Of a stretch of 64,000 nt of DNA, positions 1 through 9,277 are shown piece after piece; positions within the stretch are counted from its first letter, which is position 1; each line of letters begins with the position of its first letter. The DNA is taken from assembly GCA_013334965.1 (NCBI GenBank), contig JAAXWO010000002.1, positions 62,001 through 126,000 of the forward strand, given 5' to 3'. A program made the position numbers and the translations under genes. Origin of the DNA: Chlorobiaceae bacterium. Its GTDB lineage: Bacteria > Bacteroidota > Chlorobiia > Chlorobiales > Chlorobiaceae. Under the pieces are notes generated by a model. The model was not told where the DNA came from. It did not search any database and saw only the letters and a list, made by a program, of their open reading frames with translations.

Positions 1-70
1 GCTCCTGATCCTTCTGGCATGGAGTTGTTCCACGCAAATATAGTGAAAAGATGCGCGCCGGTCGACAAAG

Positions 71-95
71 AAAAACCCGGTCCTGCGGCCGGCTT
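71..95 (-). terminator. Probable terminator of the DUF4136 lipoprotein gene
   Basis: Read on the minus strand, a GC-rich hairpin with CCGG arms is followed by a run of five T just downstream of the stop codon of the minus-strand gene. Bases 1-70 contain no gene I can recognise. Confidence 0.5.
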
Positions 96-102
96 ATGCT
101 GT

Positions 103-687
103 TCATTTCCTTAAGGGCGGAAACTCATCCAGCAATTTCTTAACGGCCTCGTCGATATCCGTCTGCATCTTTTCGATGCTCAGGTATTCATGAACCACCC
201 CCCTGACGACTCCGCGCCATGCCAACTCATTACTGGCCGTATCCGTTATGTCCAGAAGAAGGGTTCCCTCCTCATAAAAGCTGGCCGCAGGGGGATATGC
301 ATATCCGCTCCCCCACCAGGGAGTGGAGTACCAGCCATAACGTCCCCTGGAGAGTTCTGGGCGCCCGTAAAGAGGTGGCAGGGGATCGATCCTGAGCCGC
401 TCCATGACCCTAGCCCGGGCTGATATCGCAAAATCTGCATGACCATTTTCTTTTAGGAGATAGCCCCGGGCAGCAAGGCTGCGATCAACCGAGCGTTTAA
501 CCCTCCGGTAGATGAGCGGATTGGAGGAGAGCAAGTTCCGCCGGTCGGTCGAGTCAGGAGCCTCCGACCACCGATAGCTATGGTAGGCGCTGAAATCGAC
601 GCTGGAGTCATAATCGCTGGTGACCGAGAGCGTGGAGCACCCCGAGAGCACCAGGGTGAACAACGACAGTAAAAGTATTCGCAGCAT
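103..687 (-). CDS. DUF4136 domain lipoprotein
   Basis: A 194-residue exported lipoprotein. The N-terminus has a hydrophobic signal ending in the lipobox LSGC (Cys17), so the mature protein should be acylated and anchored in an envelope membrane, probably the outer one. The remainder fits the DUF4136 family: a start of the type 'DYD..vDFsaYhsYrW', then the section on the dependent residues 'R.vdrsLaarGY', and a C-terminal 'llldi.D..s.elaWrG' segment. Members of this family are small periplasmic lipoproteins of unknown function. It is transcribed away from the CoA-binding protein gene, with about 290 bp between them, and has its own hairpin terminator. I see no sign of damage or transfer. Family assignment is good; function is unknown. 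Confidence 0.8.
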   Translation of the reverse strand: MLRILLLSLFTLVLSGCSTLSVTSDYDSSVDFSAYHSYRWSEAPDSTDRRNLLSSNPLIYRRVKRSVDRSLAARGYLLKENGHADFAISARARVMERLRIDPLPPLYGRPELSRGRYGWYSTPWWGSGYAYPPAASFYEEGTLLLDITDTASNELAWRGVVRGVVHEYLSIEKMQTDIDEAVKKLLDEFPPLRK

Positions 688-979
688 GGCATCTCCCGGC
701 TTTCGTGAAGATCGTCATTATCCTGTCATCCTTGCCCAATACGATGTGCCAGGGCGGAGAGCGAAGCAGAACACTCCTCATACAGAAGCAGTTCTTTTTC
801 ATAACTCCTGAATCCGGCGGTTTAGTTTCCGGAAGGCAACTTCCCAGGCTGCAGTCGCGATTCCAAAAGATTATTTTCCGCAGCGGTTGTAGGTATCCGC
901 CAAGACCGGTATTTTCCGGTAATTTCAACAAGCGGGACGGCCTCTCCGGCTCGAAGCCGGCACACCTCATCCGGAAACA

Positions 980-1384
980 ATGGACATCAGATCGATACTC
1001 TCCAGGTACCGGCATATCGCGGTAGTGGGCATTTCCGACAAGCCGGAACGAGCCAGCAACGCAGTTGCCAGATACCTGATTCGTGAAGGATATACCATCT
1101 ATCCCGTCAACCCATCGTTGCGCGAGGTTCTCGGCATTGAGTGCTGGCCGTCGCTATCGGCGATGCCGGAAGAGCTCGGGAAAATGATTGAAATCGTGGA
1201 TATATTCCGCAAACCTGAGGATGTGCCTCCTGTCGTTGATGAAGCCATCGCCATCGGAGCCAAAGCGATCTGGATGCAACTGGGCATCACCAACGAAGTT
1301 GCGGCAGACAAGGCCGTGAACGCCGGACTCGAAGTGGTGCAGAACCGCTGCATCGCCGTTGATCACCAGAATCTCATCGACTGA
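980..1384 (+). CDS. CoA-binding domain protein (YccU-like)
   Basis: A 134-residue single-domain protein with a Rossmann-type CoA-binding fold. The N-terminus reads 'rhIAVVGiSdkPeRaSnaVARYLireGYtIYPVNP', followed by a central 'vDiFRkpedvppvvdeAi' and 'iWmQLGitNeeaA.kA..aGl.vv.nRCi.vdh'. These are the signatures of the succinyl-CoA-synthetase-alpha-like CoA_binding_2 family (YccU). The domain should bind CoA or a similar nucleotide; no enzymatic activity is established for these stand-alone proteins. It lies 33 bp upstream of ddl on the same strand and may be cotranscribed with it. Length is normal for the family. Confidence 0.88.
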   Translation: MDIRSILSRYRHIAVVGISDKPERASNAVARYLIREGYTIYPVNPSLREVLGIECWPSLSAMPEELGKMIEIVDIFRKPEDVPPVVDEAIAIGAKAIWMQLGITNEVAADKAVNAGLEVVQNRCIAVDHQNLID

Positions 1385-1417
1385 AACCGTCACCCGTCCA
1401 AACCCATCATCACCGTT

Positions 1418-2512
1418 ATGTCCCAGCGCACCGTTGCCCTGATCTTCGGCGGAAGGTCTGCCGAGCATGAAATCTCGATCATCTCCGCCAGGGCTGTAGC
1501 TTCCCAGATCGACAGGGCGAAGTTCATCCTCTCACCGGTCTATATCGATATTGACGGCCGATGGCACGGAGGAAACTGCGCCGAAAGCGCTCTTGCTCTC
1601 GACGTCGCTGCCCTGTTGAGAAGCAGCAGGCCTGAATCGGCCAAAGAACGGCTGGCTGAGCTGACGTCTGCCTCTGCCGGAGAAAGGTTTGATTTCACGG
1701 CGTTCCAGGAACAAACAGATGTCGCTTTCCTTGCCCTGCACGGTTCATACGGAGAGGACGGCAAGATACAGGGTTGCCTCGACACCTTCGGCGTTCCCTA
1801 TACCGGTTGCGGCGTCACGGCGTCGGCGCTTGCCATGGACAAGGCGCTGACCAAGCTTTGCGCCGTTGACGCAGGAGTCGAAGTGGCCGGATTCATGACC
1901 GTACTGAGTTCGGAGTATGCCGGGAATCCGCGTAAAGTGTGCGATGAGATCGTCGCGAGATTCTCTTGGCCCGTATTCGTCAAACCGGCCAACCTGGGCT
2001 CCTCGGTAGGCATTTCAAAAGTTCATGACGCAGATGGACTAAGGCCGGCCCTCGACGAGGCCTGCCGCCTCGACAGCAAGGTGCTGGTCGAAACATCCAT
2101 TTCAGGACGTGAAATCGAAGTCGCGGTCCTGGGCAACGACGAGCCGTTCGCTTCTGTGCCCGGGGAGATCGTCCCCGGCAGCGAGTTTTACGACTTTGAA
2201 GACAAATACATCAGAAACACTGCAAGGCTATTCATCCCGGCAGAGCTTCCTGCCGATGTCACGACGGCCCTCAGGGAGTCGGCACTGACTGTTTTCAAGG
2301 CACTGGGATGCCGCGGGATGTCGAGAGTCGATTTTTTCGTTGAAAACGGCACGAACAGAATCGTCCTGAATGAAATAAACACCATTCCTGGCTTCACGGA
2401 CATCAGCATGTATCCCATGATGATGGCTGCCTCCGGTATCGGGTTTCCTGAACTTGTCCAAAAATTACTGCTCCTTGCTTTGGAAAGCACGTCAATAAAG
2501 CATAAAATGTAA
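1418..2512 (+). CDS. ddl: D-alanine--D-alanine ligase
   Basis: A cytosolic ATP-grasp enzyme joining two D-alanines to make the dipeptide at the end of the peptidoglycan stem. At 364 residues it is DdlA-sized. The N-terminal motif 'vAliFGGrSaEHEiSi' is diagnostic; it is followed by the central 'LHGsyGEDGkiQGcLdtfgvPYTGcgv', the ATP-binding 'wPvFVKPaNlGSSVGisK' and the C-terminal Mg-binding 'RvDFFve....ivlNEiNTiPGfTdiSmyP'. All catalytic segments look intact. It follows the CoA-binding protein gene closely and is followed by a TPR-like gene. The ATG start at 1418 begins directly with the conserved first strand. Confidence 0.97.
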   Translation: MSQRTVALIFGGRSAEHEISIISARAVASQIDRAKFILSPVYIDIDGRWHGGNCAESALALDVAALLRSSRPESAKERLAELTSASAGERFDFTAFQEQTDVAFLALHGSYGEDGKIQGCLDTFGVPYTGCGVTASALAMDKALTKLCAVDAGVEVAGFMTVLSSEYAGNPRKVCDEIVARFSWPVFVKPANLGSSVGISKVHDADGLRPALDEACRLDSKVLVETSISGREIEVAVLGNDEPFASVPGEIVPGSEFYDFEDKYIRNTARLFIPAELPADVTTALRESALTVFKALGCRGMSRVDFFVENGTNRIVLNEINTIPGFTDISMYPMMMAASGIGFPELVQKLLLLALESTSIKHKM

Positions 2513-2650
2513 TCCTGCAGAAAGAGAGCCGCTCCATGATTCTGCTCGAAAGTTCTGGGACACCGCTATTTATGTAGTAAGAGGTTCAGTTTTAAGAACG
2601 ACGGATCGCTTAACAAACAAATCTTGGTGCCCTTTGACCGGAAACCCTGT

Positions 2651-3226
2651 ATGACAAGTGACCCTCACCTTTTCTTTGCTGAAGTTTCGTTGGATATCGC
2701 TCGTGGAGAATTTCAGTCTGCCATAAACAAGCTCACCGAAATGGACAAGGGATTTCCCGAGTCCTACATTCTTCATCTTCTATTTGCGAGGGCATCCAGG
2801 GGACTGATGCTTTTTGACAAAGCCGCCCAGCATCTGGGGTGTTGCTGCCGCATTGCGCCGTCAAACCAGATCGCCTGGCATGAGCTTGTCGAGGTCAAGA
2901 TGATGCAATCACAGCATAAACCCGAGAATCATGCCCCGGCATTCGATCCGGTCGCTGACGAGTTCGAAAAACTTTCGATCGCCCTTTCCGGATTCGCCCC
3001 ACCGTGCACCTCGGAGTGTTCGGATCCCACGCCGATGGCCGAACAGAAACAGCCGTTTCCCGACGATGCGTCGATCGCCGTTCCTACCGAATCGCTCGCA
3101 AACCTTTTCATAACCCAGGGAGCCTACAAAAAAGCCATCCGGGTCTACACTTCGCTCATCCAGATCAACCCCGCCAAGGCTGACCATTACCGTCTGCGCA
3201 TCGATTCTGTCCTCGAAAAACTCTGA
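2651..3226 (+). CDS. TPR-like protein of unknown function
   Basis: A 191-residue protein, probably cytosolic because no signal peptide is visible. Two helical-repeat regions can be seen. The N-terminal part (residues about 5-85) has helix pairs typical of TPRs around 'ARGEFQSAINKLTEMDKG'. The last 45 residues form a clear TPR: 'ESLaNLFItQGaYKKAIrvY', then 'INPAKADHYRLRI'. A proline-rich, poorly conserved linker lies between them. I chose the ATG at 2651; an in-frame TTG at 2624 would add nine residues but lacks a ribosome-binding site. TPR proteins are scaffolds, so no reaction can be given. Similar short TPR proteins sit in many Chlorobi genomes. Confidence 0.7.
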   Translation: MTSDPHLFFAEVSLDIARGEFQSAINKLTEMDKGFPESYILHLLFARASRGLMLFDKAAQHLGCCCRIAPSNQIAWHELVEVKMMQSQHKPENHAPAFDPVADEFEKLSIALSGFAPPCTSECSDPTPMAEQKQPFPDDASIAVPTESLANLFITQGAYKKAIRVYTSLIQINPAKADHYRLRIDSVLEKL

Positions 3227-3362
3227 CCCAGCACTCCCTCGCCCCCTTTGGATTCACATCTGAAACTATTTGTTTAATATGGCGTTATAAGGTTGTTACG
3301 TATATTGAAGCATACCTGCAGCAACCTTGACTGACGGCAGGCCAAACCGCAAGCCATTCATT

Positions 3363-4763
3363 GTGAAAAAAAGCTTTTTCATCCTTGCCCTGCTCCTTCT
3401 CCTGCCGCCGTCCGTTACCCACGCCGTCGAGCAACTGCAAAAAACAATATCGCTGCGCGAATCTGTTTCTATCGCCCTGAAGAATGCGACATCGGTAAAG
3501 AAAGCGGAAAACAATCAGCACCTGGAGGGCATCGACCTCCTGAAAAGCTATGGCAGTTTTCTGCCGAAGATCAACTCCTCGGCAAGTTACGTACCCCGAT
3601 CGGTAATCCGCTCCTTCAGCCCGCTCAGTACGGGAAGCCTCATTCCGGTCAACGATACGACCATCCAGACCCGAACAGAAACCTCCTCTGTCGATTTCGG
3701 GCTTACCGCTTCACTGAACCTGTTCAACGGCTTCAGCGACTATGCCGCCCTTCGATCGGCGCTGGACATGAAACAGGCTTCAGGATTCACTCTCCAGCGT
3801 GCAAGGGAGGCCGTGGCCTATGACGTCACGCAGAGCTATTACCAGGTGCTGCTCAACATGGAGCTGCTCGCCATCGCCAGGGAAAACCTCCTCTCGGCGC
3901 GAGACATCCTTACCCTGACCGATCGCCAGTTCAACATCGGGCTCAAATCGGTCACCGACCTTTACCAGCAGCAGGCCGAAGTGAGCAATAACGAGCTGAA
4001 CGTCATCCATGCGGAAAACAGGCTCAGGCGAAGCAAGCTGGAACTGCTCCGGCGTCTTCGCATCGACCCGAAGACGGAGATCAACCTGGAACCGGTCGAC
4101 GCTTCGACCATGGCTTCGCTCTCCCCGGATCTGGACATCGACTCCTTTGCCGCCTCAAGCGTTTCAAGGCGGAGCGACCTGAAAGCCAAATCGCTGGAGA
4201 AGGAGGCTGCGAAGTGGGACGTCAGAAGGGCTGCCGGCTCCCGCATGCCCAGGCTCGACCTCGGCTTCAACATGAGCACCGGCGCCATCGATTCCTACAA
4301 AATGTCCGCCCTCGGCCAGACATACTCCTACCCTTATCCGTCCATGGACAGGCAACTGCGCAACGGAACCGACTACTCGTTCTCTCTCAACCTCTCCTGG
4401 ACGATTTTCGACGGATTCCAGACCCGTTACACGGTTGAAACGGCCAAAATTGCCCGTATGAACCGTCAGCTCGACTACGAAGAGCTCAAGGACGGAATCG
4501 TCCTGGACCTTCAGCAGGTAGCTGGCGACTACCGGGCGGCGTTCACCCAGATCGAGTCTGCGAAAACAAACCTGAAGGCATCCGAATCGGCATATGCAGG
4601 GGTGTTGCGCAAGTATGAGCTCGGCGCATCGGGGTTTGTAGAGCTCAGCGCGTCAAGGGCGGCACTTTTCAACGCCAGATCGGGATTGACCCAGGCGTCT
4701 TATAACCTTGCACTGCAGAAGGCTCTTCTGGACTTTACATCCGGCACTACAATTATTGATTAG
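3363..4763 (+). CDS. TolC-family outer membrane efflux protein
   Basis: A 466-residue outer-membrane channel component. Starting at the GTG at 3363 gives a textbook signal peptide (KKSFFILALLLLLPP, cleaved after THA); an upstream TTG at 3327 would put 12 charged residues before it. The mature part has the two-fold repeated long-helix organisation of OEP/TolC proteins: 'vSiALKNatsVkkAEnn', 'ayDVtqsYYqvLLnmELLaiAreNL', and in the second half 'WtIFDGFqTRytVEtAki' and 'LkaSEsAYagvlRKYelGasgfvELsaSRaal'. TolC trimers join inner-membrane pumps through an adaptor to form one exit duct. It is the first gene of a tightly spaced five-gene operon with its adaptor, ATPase and permeases, so it most likely serves that exporter. 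Confidence 0.92.
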   Translation: MKKSFFILALLLLLPPSVTHAVEQLQKTISLRESVSIALKNATSVKKAENNQHLEGIDLLKSYGSFLPKINSSASYVPRSVIRSFSPLSTGSLIPVNDTTIQTRTETSSVDFGLTASLNLFNGFSDYAALRSALDMKQASGFTLQRAREAVAYDVTQSYYQVLLNMELLAIARENLLSARDILTLTDRQFNIGLKSVTDLYQQQAEVSNNELNVIHAENRLRRSKLELLRRLRIDPKTEINLEPVDASTMASLSPDLDIDSFAASSVSRRSDLKAKSLEKEAAKWDVRRAAGSRMPRLDLGFNMSTGAIDSYKMSALGQTYSYPYPSMDRQLRNGTDYSFSLNLSWTIFDGFQTRYTVETAKIARMNRQLDYEELKDGIVLDLQQVAGDYRAAFTQIESAKTNLKASESAYAGVLRKYELGASGFVELSASRAALFNARSGLTQASYNLALQKALLDFTSGTTIID

Positions 4764-4790
4764 CACGACAACGTATCATTCTTCCGATTT

Positions 4791-6059
4791 ATGGCAAAAA
4801 AGCAACGCACCGGACGACTCCGCACCATCATCATCCTGGCTGTCGCAATCCTCCTTTCGGGAGGGGCGCTTGTGCTCTGGCTGAACCTGCGTGAGAAACC
4901 GGTGGAGATAACCACCGAAAAGGCGTTCCGCAAGGAGGTGGTGCATGTAGTGACGGCAACAGGCAAGATCCAGCCGGAATTGGTGGTCGCGATGTCTCCG
5001 GACGTCTCTGGCGAAATCATCTCCCTTCCCGTCGTGGAGGGCCAGGAGGTTAAAGCCGGAGATCTGCTGTTCAGGATACAACCGGACATTTATGTGAACC
5101 AGGTCAAGCAGAGCCGCGCCCAGATGAACGTTTCAAGGTCGCAAAGCCTTGAGGCCAAGGCCCGTATGCTCAAATCCGAAGACGATTTCCGTAAAGCGTC
5201 GCTGCTGTACAAGGAGAAACTGATCTCCCAGACCGACTGGCTTACGGCCAAAACCAATGCGGAAGCAGGGCGGGCTGCCTATGATGCCTCAAAGTTCGGC
5301 ATCCAGCAGAACCAGAGCCTGCTCGACCAGAATGAGGAGCGCCTGAAGAAAACCGTCGTCCGCGCACCGATGAACGGTACGATCGTTTCCCTGAAAAGCA
5401 AATTGGGCGAACGCGTCGTCGGCACCGGCCAGTTTCCCGGCACCGAAGTGCTCAAAATGGCGAACCTCGACAGCATGCAGGTCGAGGTGGACGTCAACGA
5501 AAACGATATCGTCAATGTGAGGGTCGGCAACCCCGTGAACGTTATGGTCGATGCTTTCGGCGACAGGAAGTTCCAGGGCGTAGTCCGTGAAATTGCCAAT
5601 TCTGCCACGACCAAATCGGCAAACACCCAGGAGGAGGTAACCAATTTTGCCGTCAAGATCAGGGTCATGAATCATCAGCGCCTGCTCAAGCCGGGCATGA
5701 GCGGAACGGCGGACATCGAAACCCAACGCGTCCAAAACTCTCTTGTCGTACCTATCCAGAGCGTCACCATGCGAGAGGTCGGAGGGAAAACGCCCGCGAA
5801 ACCGGAGGGTTCAAACAAAGACAACAAGGTGACCCAGGTATCAGGCGCATCGCGAACTTCCGCCGGATCAGAAGGTGTTTTCGTCGTGCAGAACGGAAAA
5901 GCCGTATTCAGGAAAATCCGGACAGGCATCACCGACAACACCGACATTATCGTCCTTTCCGGCCTGAAAGATGGCGAAGTGGTTGTTTCAGGAAGCTATG
6001 GGGCCATCAGCAGGGAACTTCATGACGGAAGTGCAGTCAAGCTTCAGGAGAAAAAGTGA
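4791..6059 (+). CDS. MacA-like periplasmic adaptor (membrane fusion protein) of an ABC exporter
   Basis: A 422-residue protein with one N-terminal membrane anchor (residues about 11-31) and a periplasmic body. It has the biotin-lipoyl halves typical of adaptors ('[19 protein letters not shown]' and '[21 protein letters not shown]'), a helical hairpin between them (residues about 100-190), and a beta-barrel plus membrane-proximal domain. There is an insertion of roughly 30 polar residues near 340-370. It bridges the TolC channel and the permeases encoded next to it. It starts 27 bp after the TolC gene, and its stop overlaps the ATPase start by 4 bp (GTGA), implying translational coupling. The cargo cannot be told from sequence; MacA relatives export macrolides, peptides or lipoprotein-like substrates. 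Confidence 0.92.
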   Translation: MAKKQRTGRLRTIIILAVAILLSGGALVLWLNLREKPVEITTEKAFRKEVVHVVTATGKIQPELVVAMSPDVSGEIISLPVVEGQEVKAGDLLFRIQPDIYVNQVKQSRAQMNVSRSQSLEAKARMLKSEDDFRKASLLYKEKLISQTDWLTAKTNAEAGRAAYDASKFGIQQNQSLLDQNEERLKKTVVRAPMNGTIVSLKSKLGERVVGTGQFPGTEVLKMANLDSMQVEVDVNENDIVNVRVGNPVNVMVDAFGDRKFQGVVREIANSATTKSANTQEEVTNFAVKIRVMNHQRLLKPGMSGTADIETQRVQNSLVVPIQSVTMREVGGKTPAKPEGSNKDNKVTQVSGASRTSAGSEGVFVVQNGKAVFRKIRTGITDNTDIIVLSGLKDGEVVVSGSYGAISRELHDGSAVKLQEKK

Positions 6060-6748
6060 GCGCCCTTCAGGAGATCATAAAAATCAGTTCGCTCTGCAGG
6101 TACTACACCATGGGCGACCAGACGGTCAAGGCGCTCGACAACATCGACCTCTGTTTCCGGAAGAACGACTACGCAGCCATCATGGGACCTTCCGGCAGCG
6201 GAAAATCGACGCTGATGAACATCCTTGGCTGCCTGGATACTCCGACTTCCGGCAGATATGAGCTGAACGGGCAGAACGTAGCCGAAATGGATGACGACGA
6301 ACTGGCCCGGGTACGCAACCGGGAGATCGGCTTCGTGTTCCAGACCTTCAACCTCCTGCCGCGTCTCAACTGCCTGAAAAACGTAGAACTTCCCCTCATC
6401 TATGCAGGCATCGATCCTGAAGAGCGTATGGAACGATCACGCCTCGCGCTGGAACAGGTAGGACTGGCAGACCGGGTCAAACACAAGCCCGCAGAGCTCT
6501 CCGGCGGACAGATCCAGCGAGTGGCCATCGCAAGGGCCCTGGTCAACCGCCCATCCATAATCCTTGCCGACGAACCGACAGGCAACCTCGACACGATCAC
6601 GAGCCATGACATCATGGATATGTTCGGCAAACTTTCCGAAGCCGGCAACACGATCATCCTGATTACCCACGAAGAGGATATCGCCAGGTTCACACGGAGG
6701 ATCATCAGGTTGCGTGACGGAAGAATCGAAAGCGATTCAGCGCCATGA
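6056..6748 (+). CDS. ABC transporter ATP-binding subunit (MacB/LolD type)
   Basis: A 230-residue ATPase that powers the exporter. It has Walker [11 protein letters not shown]-loop '[22 protein letters not shown]', signature [15 protein letters not shown], Walker B '[12 protein letters not shown]' and the H-loop 'iiLITHEed'. This is the LolD/MacB/FtsE subgroup, which works by mechanotransmission rather than classical transport. It begins with GTG overlapping the adaptor stop and ends by overlapping the first permease start (ATGA). In Escherichia coli MacB the ATPase is fused to the permease; here it is a separate protein, the arrangement common in Gram-positive bacteria and the Bacteroidetes/Chlorobi group. 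Confidence 0.96.
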   Translation: MSALQEIIKISSLCRYYTMGDQTVKALDNIDLCFRKNDYAAIMGPSGSGKSTLMNILGCLDTPTSGRYELNGQNVAEMDDDELARVRNREIGFVFQTFNLLPRLNCLKNVELPLIYAGIDPEERMERSRLALEQVGLADRVKHKPAELSGGQIQRVAIARALVNRPSIILADEPTGNLDTITSHDIMDMFGKLSEAGNTIILITHEEDIARFTRRIIRLRDGRIESDSAP

Positions 6749-8010
6749 AGAGTTCATTGCATCAGTTCCGATACGAGACGACAGAAAGCCTGAACATCGC
6801 CGTCTACCAGATCAGGGCCAACAAGATCCGCTCTTTCCTGACGGCTCTGGGGGTCATCATAGGGATTGTGGCGATCACGATGATGGGAACCGCAATCAAC
6901 GGCATCGATCTCGGCTTCGAAAAAAGCCTCTCAATGATCGGTTACGATGTGATCTACGTGCAGAAAGGCACCTGGAGCACCATGGGCCAATGGTGGAGAT
7001 TCCGTAACCGGCCAGACATCAAGACGGAGTATGCCGCCTCGATCAACCGGCTTATTGCAGGCAATCCGGTATCTGAATTGAGCATTGCCGTACCGCAGAT
7101 GTCCACGATCCAGGCTTCGGCCCGTTTCCGTGACCGTGAGCTGCAGCAGATATTCGCCATGGGCACCAACCAGGACTATCCGCTCACGGCCTCCGGAGAC
7201 CTCTCCGAGGGCCGTTTTTTCACGCCCCAGGAATCGTCAGGAGGCGCCGCGGTCTGCGTCATCGGTGACGACATCGCCTCAGGCCTTTTCCCGGACGGAC
7301 ATGCCGTGGGCAGGGCGATCCGCCTGAAAAACCACGACGTGAGGGTAGTCGGCGTTTTTAAAAAGCAGGGTAAATTCCTCGGGCTCTTCAGCTTCGACAA
7401 CCAGGCGATCCTTCCGCTGGATGCGTTCGAAAAAATCTATGGCAAGACCACGATGGTGACCGTCAGGGTCAAGGTCAAAGACGAGAAGAAGATCGCTGAG
7501 GCCAAGGAGGAGCTGACCGGCCTGATGCGCAGGATCCGAAGGCTGCCGGCCGGCAGGGAGGACGATTTCGGCGTCAACGAACAGCTGGCGTTCAAAAGCC
7601 AGCTTGATCCGATCAAGAACGGCATTGCCGTCGCAGGCATCTTCATTACCGGCATGTCGCTTTTCGTCGGCGCCATCGGCATCATGAACATCACCTTCGT
7701 CAGCGTCAAGGAGCGAACGCGGGAGATCGGGCTGCGAAAGGCGCTCGGCGCAAGGCGACGCACAATCCTCCTGCAGTTCCTGATCGAATCGGTGATGATC
7801 TGCCTGATCGGCGGTATCATCGGACTGGCAACCGCGCTGTCGATCACCTTCGCGATCCAGAGCCTGTTGCCGGACTTCCCCGTCCGCTTCTCACCGATCC
7901 TCGTGTTCGCAAGCCTTGCGGTATCGGTAACCACAGGGATAGTCTCAGGCCTGGCTCCGGCAGTGACCGCGTCAAAGCTCGATCCGGCCGATTCACTCAG
8001 GTACGAATAA
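6745..8010 (+). CDS. MacB-type ABC transporter permease, first of two
   Basis: A 421-residue inner-membrane subunit with the FtsX/MacB layout: one N-terminal helix ('[16 protein letters not shown]'), a large MacB_PCD periplasmic domain (residues about 50-260), then three C-terminal helices with '[31 protein letters not shown]'. The periplasmic domain would engage the adaptor. Start and stop are coupled to neighbours: 4-bp overlap with the ATPase gene, and the second permease begins 2 bp later. Because the following gene encodes a homologous but clearly different permease, the membrane unit may be a heterodimer rather than the homodimer known for MacB. Confidence 0.93.
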   Translation: MKSSLHQFRYETTESLNIAVYQIRANKIRSFLTALGVIIGIVAITMMGTAINGIDLGFEKSLSMIGYDVIYVQKGTWSTMGQWWRFRNRPDIKTEYAASINRLIAGNPVSELSIAVPQMSTIQASARFRDRELQQIFAMGTNQDYPLTASGDLSEGRFFTPQESSGGAAVCVIGDDIASGLFPDGHAVGRAIRLKNHDVRVVGVFKKQGKFLGLFSFDNQAILPLDAFEKIYGKTTMVTVRVKVKDEKKIAEAKEELTGLMRRIRRLPAGREDDFGVNEQLAFKSQLDPIKNGIAVAGIFITGMSLFVGAIGIMNITFVSVKERTREIGLRKALGARRRTILLQFLIESVMICLIGGIIGLATALSITFAIQSLLPDFPVRFSPILVFASLAVSVTTGIVSGLAPAVTASKLDPADSLRYE

Positions 8011-8012
8011 CC

Positions 8013-9257
8013 ATGGCAATGTCGATCAGGGAGACCATAATACAGGCCGCCACGTCACTCGCGGCAAACAAGCTGAGATCGGCCCTGACGACACTCGGAG
8101 TTGCTGTCGGAGTGTTTTCGATCATAGCGGTCATGACCGCACTGGATGCCGTAGACCGGTCGATAGCATCAGGACTCTCAAGCCTTGGAGCCAACACCTT
8201 CCAGTTCCAGAAATACCCTGCGACCGTATTCGGAGGAGCCCATCAGCGCGACAAATACTCGAACAGAAAGGACATCACGTGGCAGCAGGCCCAAATGTTC
8301 CGCAAGTTCATGGGTCCCAGGGCAAAAAACGTCGGTTTCATGATCATGAGCCAGGCCAACCAGGCCCGATACGCAAACAGAAGCACCAACCCGGACGTAA
8401 CCCTCACCGGCGGCGACGAAAACTTCGCCTCCGCCAACGGCTTCGACGTCACCGAAGGGCGCAACCTGAACGGCAACGACATCCTCTATGCGTCGAACAC
8501 TGCGGTAATAGGCAACGAACTTGCCACGAACCTGTTCACCCAGGGAGAAAAGCCTATAGGAAAGGAGATCAAGGTGAACGGAAAGATCTACAGGATCACC
8601 GGAGTGTTCAGCAAAAAAGGAAGCGCTTTCGGCCAGAGCCAGGACAACTTCGTGCTCATCCCGATCACCCATTATCTCTCACATATCAATGAGCAGGGCA
8701 GCATCTCCGTGACGGTTGAGGCCGTATCACAGAAAAACTATCAGGAGACCATCGACCAGGCTATCGGAGCGATGAGGCTGGCCAGGGAGCTTACGATCAA
8801 AATGCCGAACGATTTTGAAATCAGGACCAACGAATCGCTTGTCGAATCGTTCCGGGGCATCCAGAGGATCGTCGGCACCGGAGCGTTCATCATCAGCTTC
8901 ATGGCGCTTTTGACTGCAGGCGTGGGGATCATGAACATCATGCTGGTCAGTGTGACCGAAAGAACGCGGGAGATCGGCATACGCATGTCCGTGGGTGCGC
9001 CTCGTCGTACGATCCTGCAACAGTTCCTGCTGGAAGCACTTTTCCTTTCGCTTGCCGGAGGCCTGATCGGCATAGCGTTCGGCGCCGGAGCAGGGAACCT
9101 GGTCGCCCTCAAGTTCAACCTGCCCATCATGTTCCCTTGGCTATGGATGCTTGTCTCGATAGTGGTCTGTTCGGGGATCGGGGTATCATTCGGCATATTC
9201 CCTGCATGGAAAGCCGCAAACCTCGACCCAGTTACAGCCGTTCGCACGGCCAAGTAA
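8013..9257 (+). CDS. MacB-type ABC transporter permease, second of two
   Basis: A 414-residue paralogue of the preceding permease with the same topology: helix one at 'aNKLRSALTTLGVAVGVFSI', the MacB periplasmic domain (about residues 45-270) and three C-terminal helices containing 'gIMNIMLVSVtERTREIGiRMSVGApRRtIL'. The two permeases share the conserved cytoplasmic segment but differ through most of the periplasmic domain. It is the last gene of the TolC operon and is followed, 20 bp on, by a gene on the other strand. No separate terminator is obvious in that short gap. The start ATG GCA ATG at 8013 has a second possible ATG two codons later. Confidence 0.93.
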   Translation: MAMSIRETIIQAATSLAANKLRSALTTLGVAVGVFSIIAVMTALDAVDRSIASGLSSLGANTFQFQKYPATVFGGAHQRDKYSNRKDITWQQAQMFRKFMGPRAKNVGFMIMSQANQARYANRSTNPDVTLTGGDENFASANGFDVTEGRNLNGNDILYASNTAVIGNELATNLFTQGEKPIGKEIKVNGKIYRITGVFSKKGSAFGQSQDNFVLIPITHYLSHINEQGSISVTVEAVSQKNYQETIDQAIGAMRLARELTIKMPNDFEIRTNESLVESFRGIQRIVGTGAFIISFMALLTAGVGIMNIMLVSVTERTREIGIRMSVGAPRRTILQQFLLEALFLSLAGGLIGIAFGAGAGNLVALKFNLPIMFPWLWMLVSIVVCSGIGVSFGIFPAWKAANLDPVTAVRTAK

Positions 9258-9277
9258 AGCTGGATGTCTCAGGGACC

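Noticed and set aside
190-1015. Several open frames opposite the DUF4136 gene and around its promoter
   Set aside because: They overlap a clear lipoprotein gene or run through its leader, and none shows a domain or ribosome-binding site.
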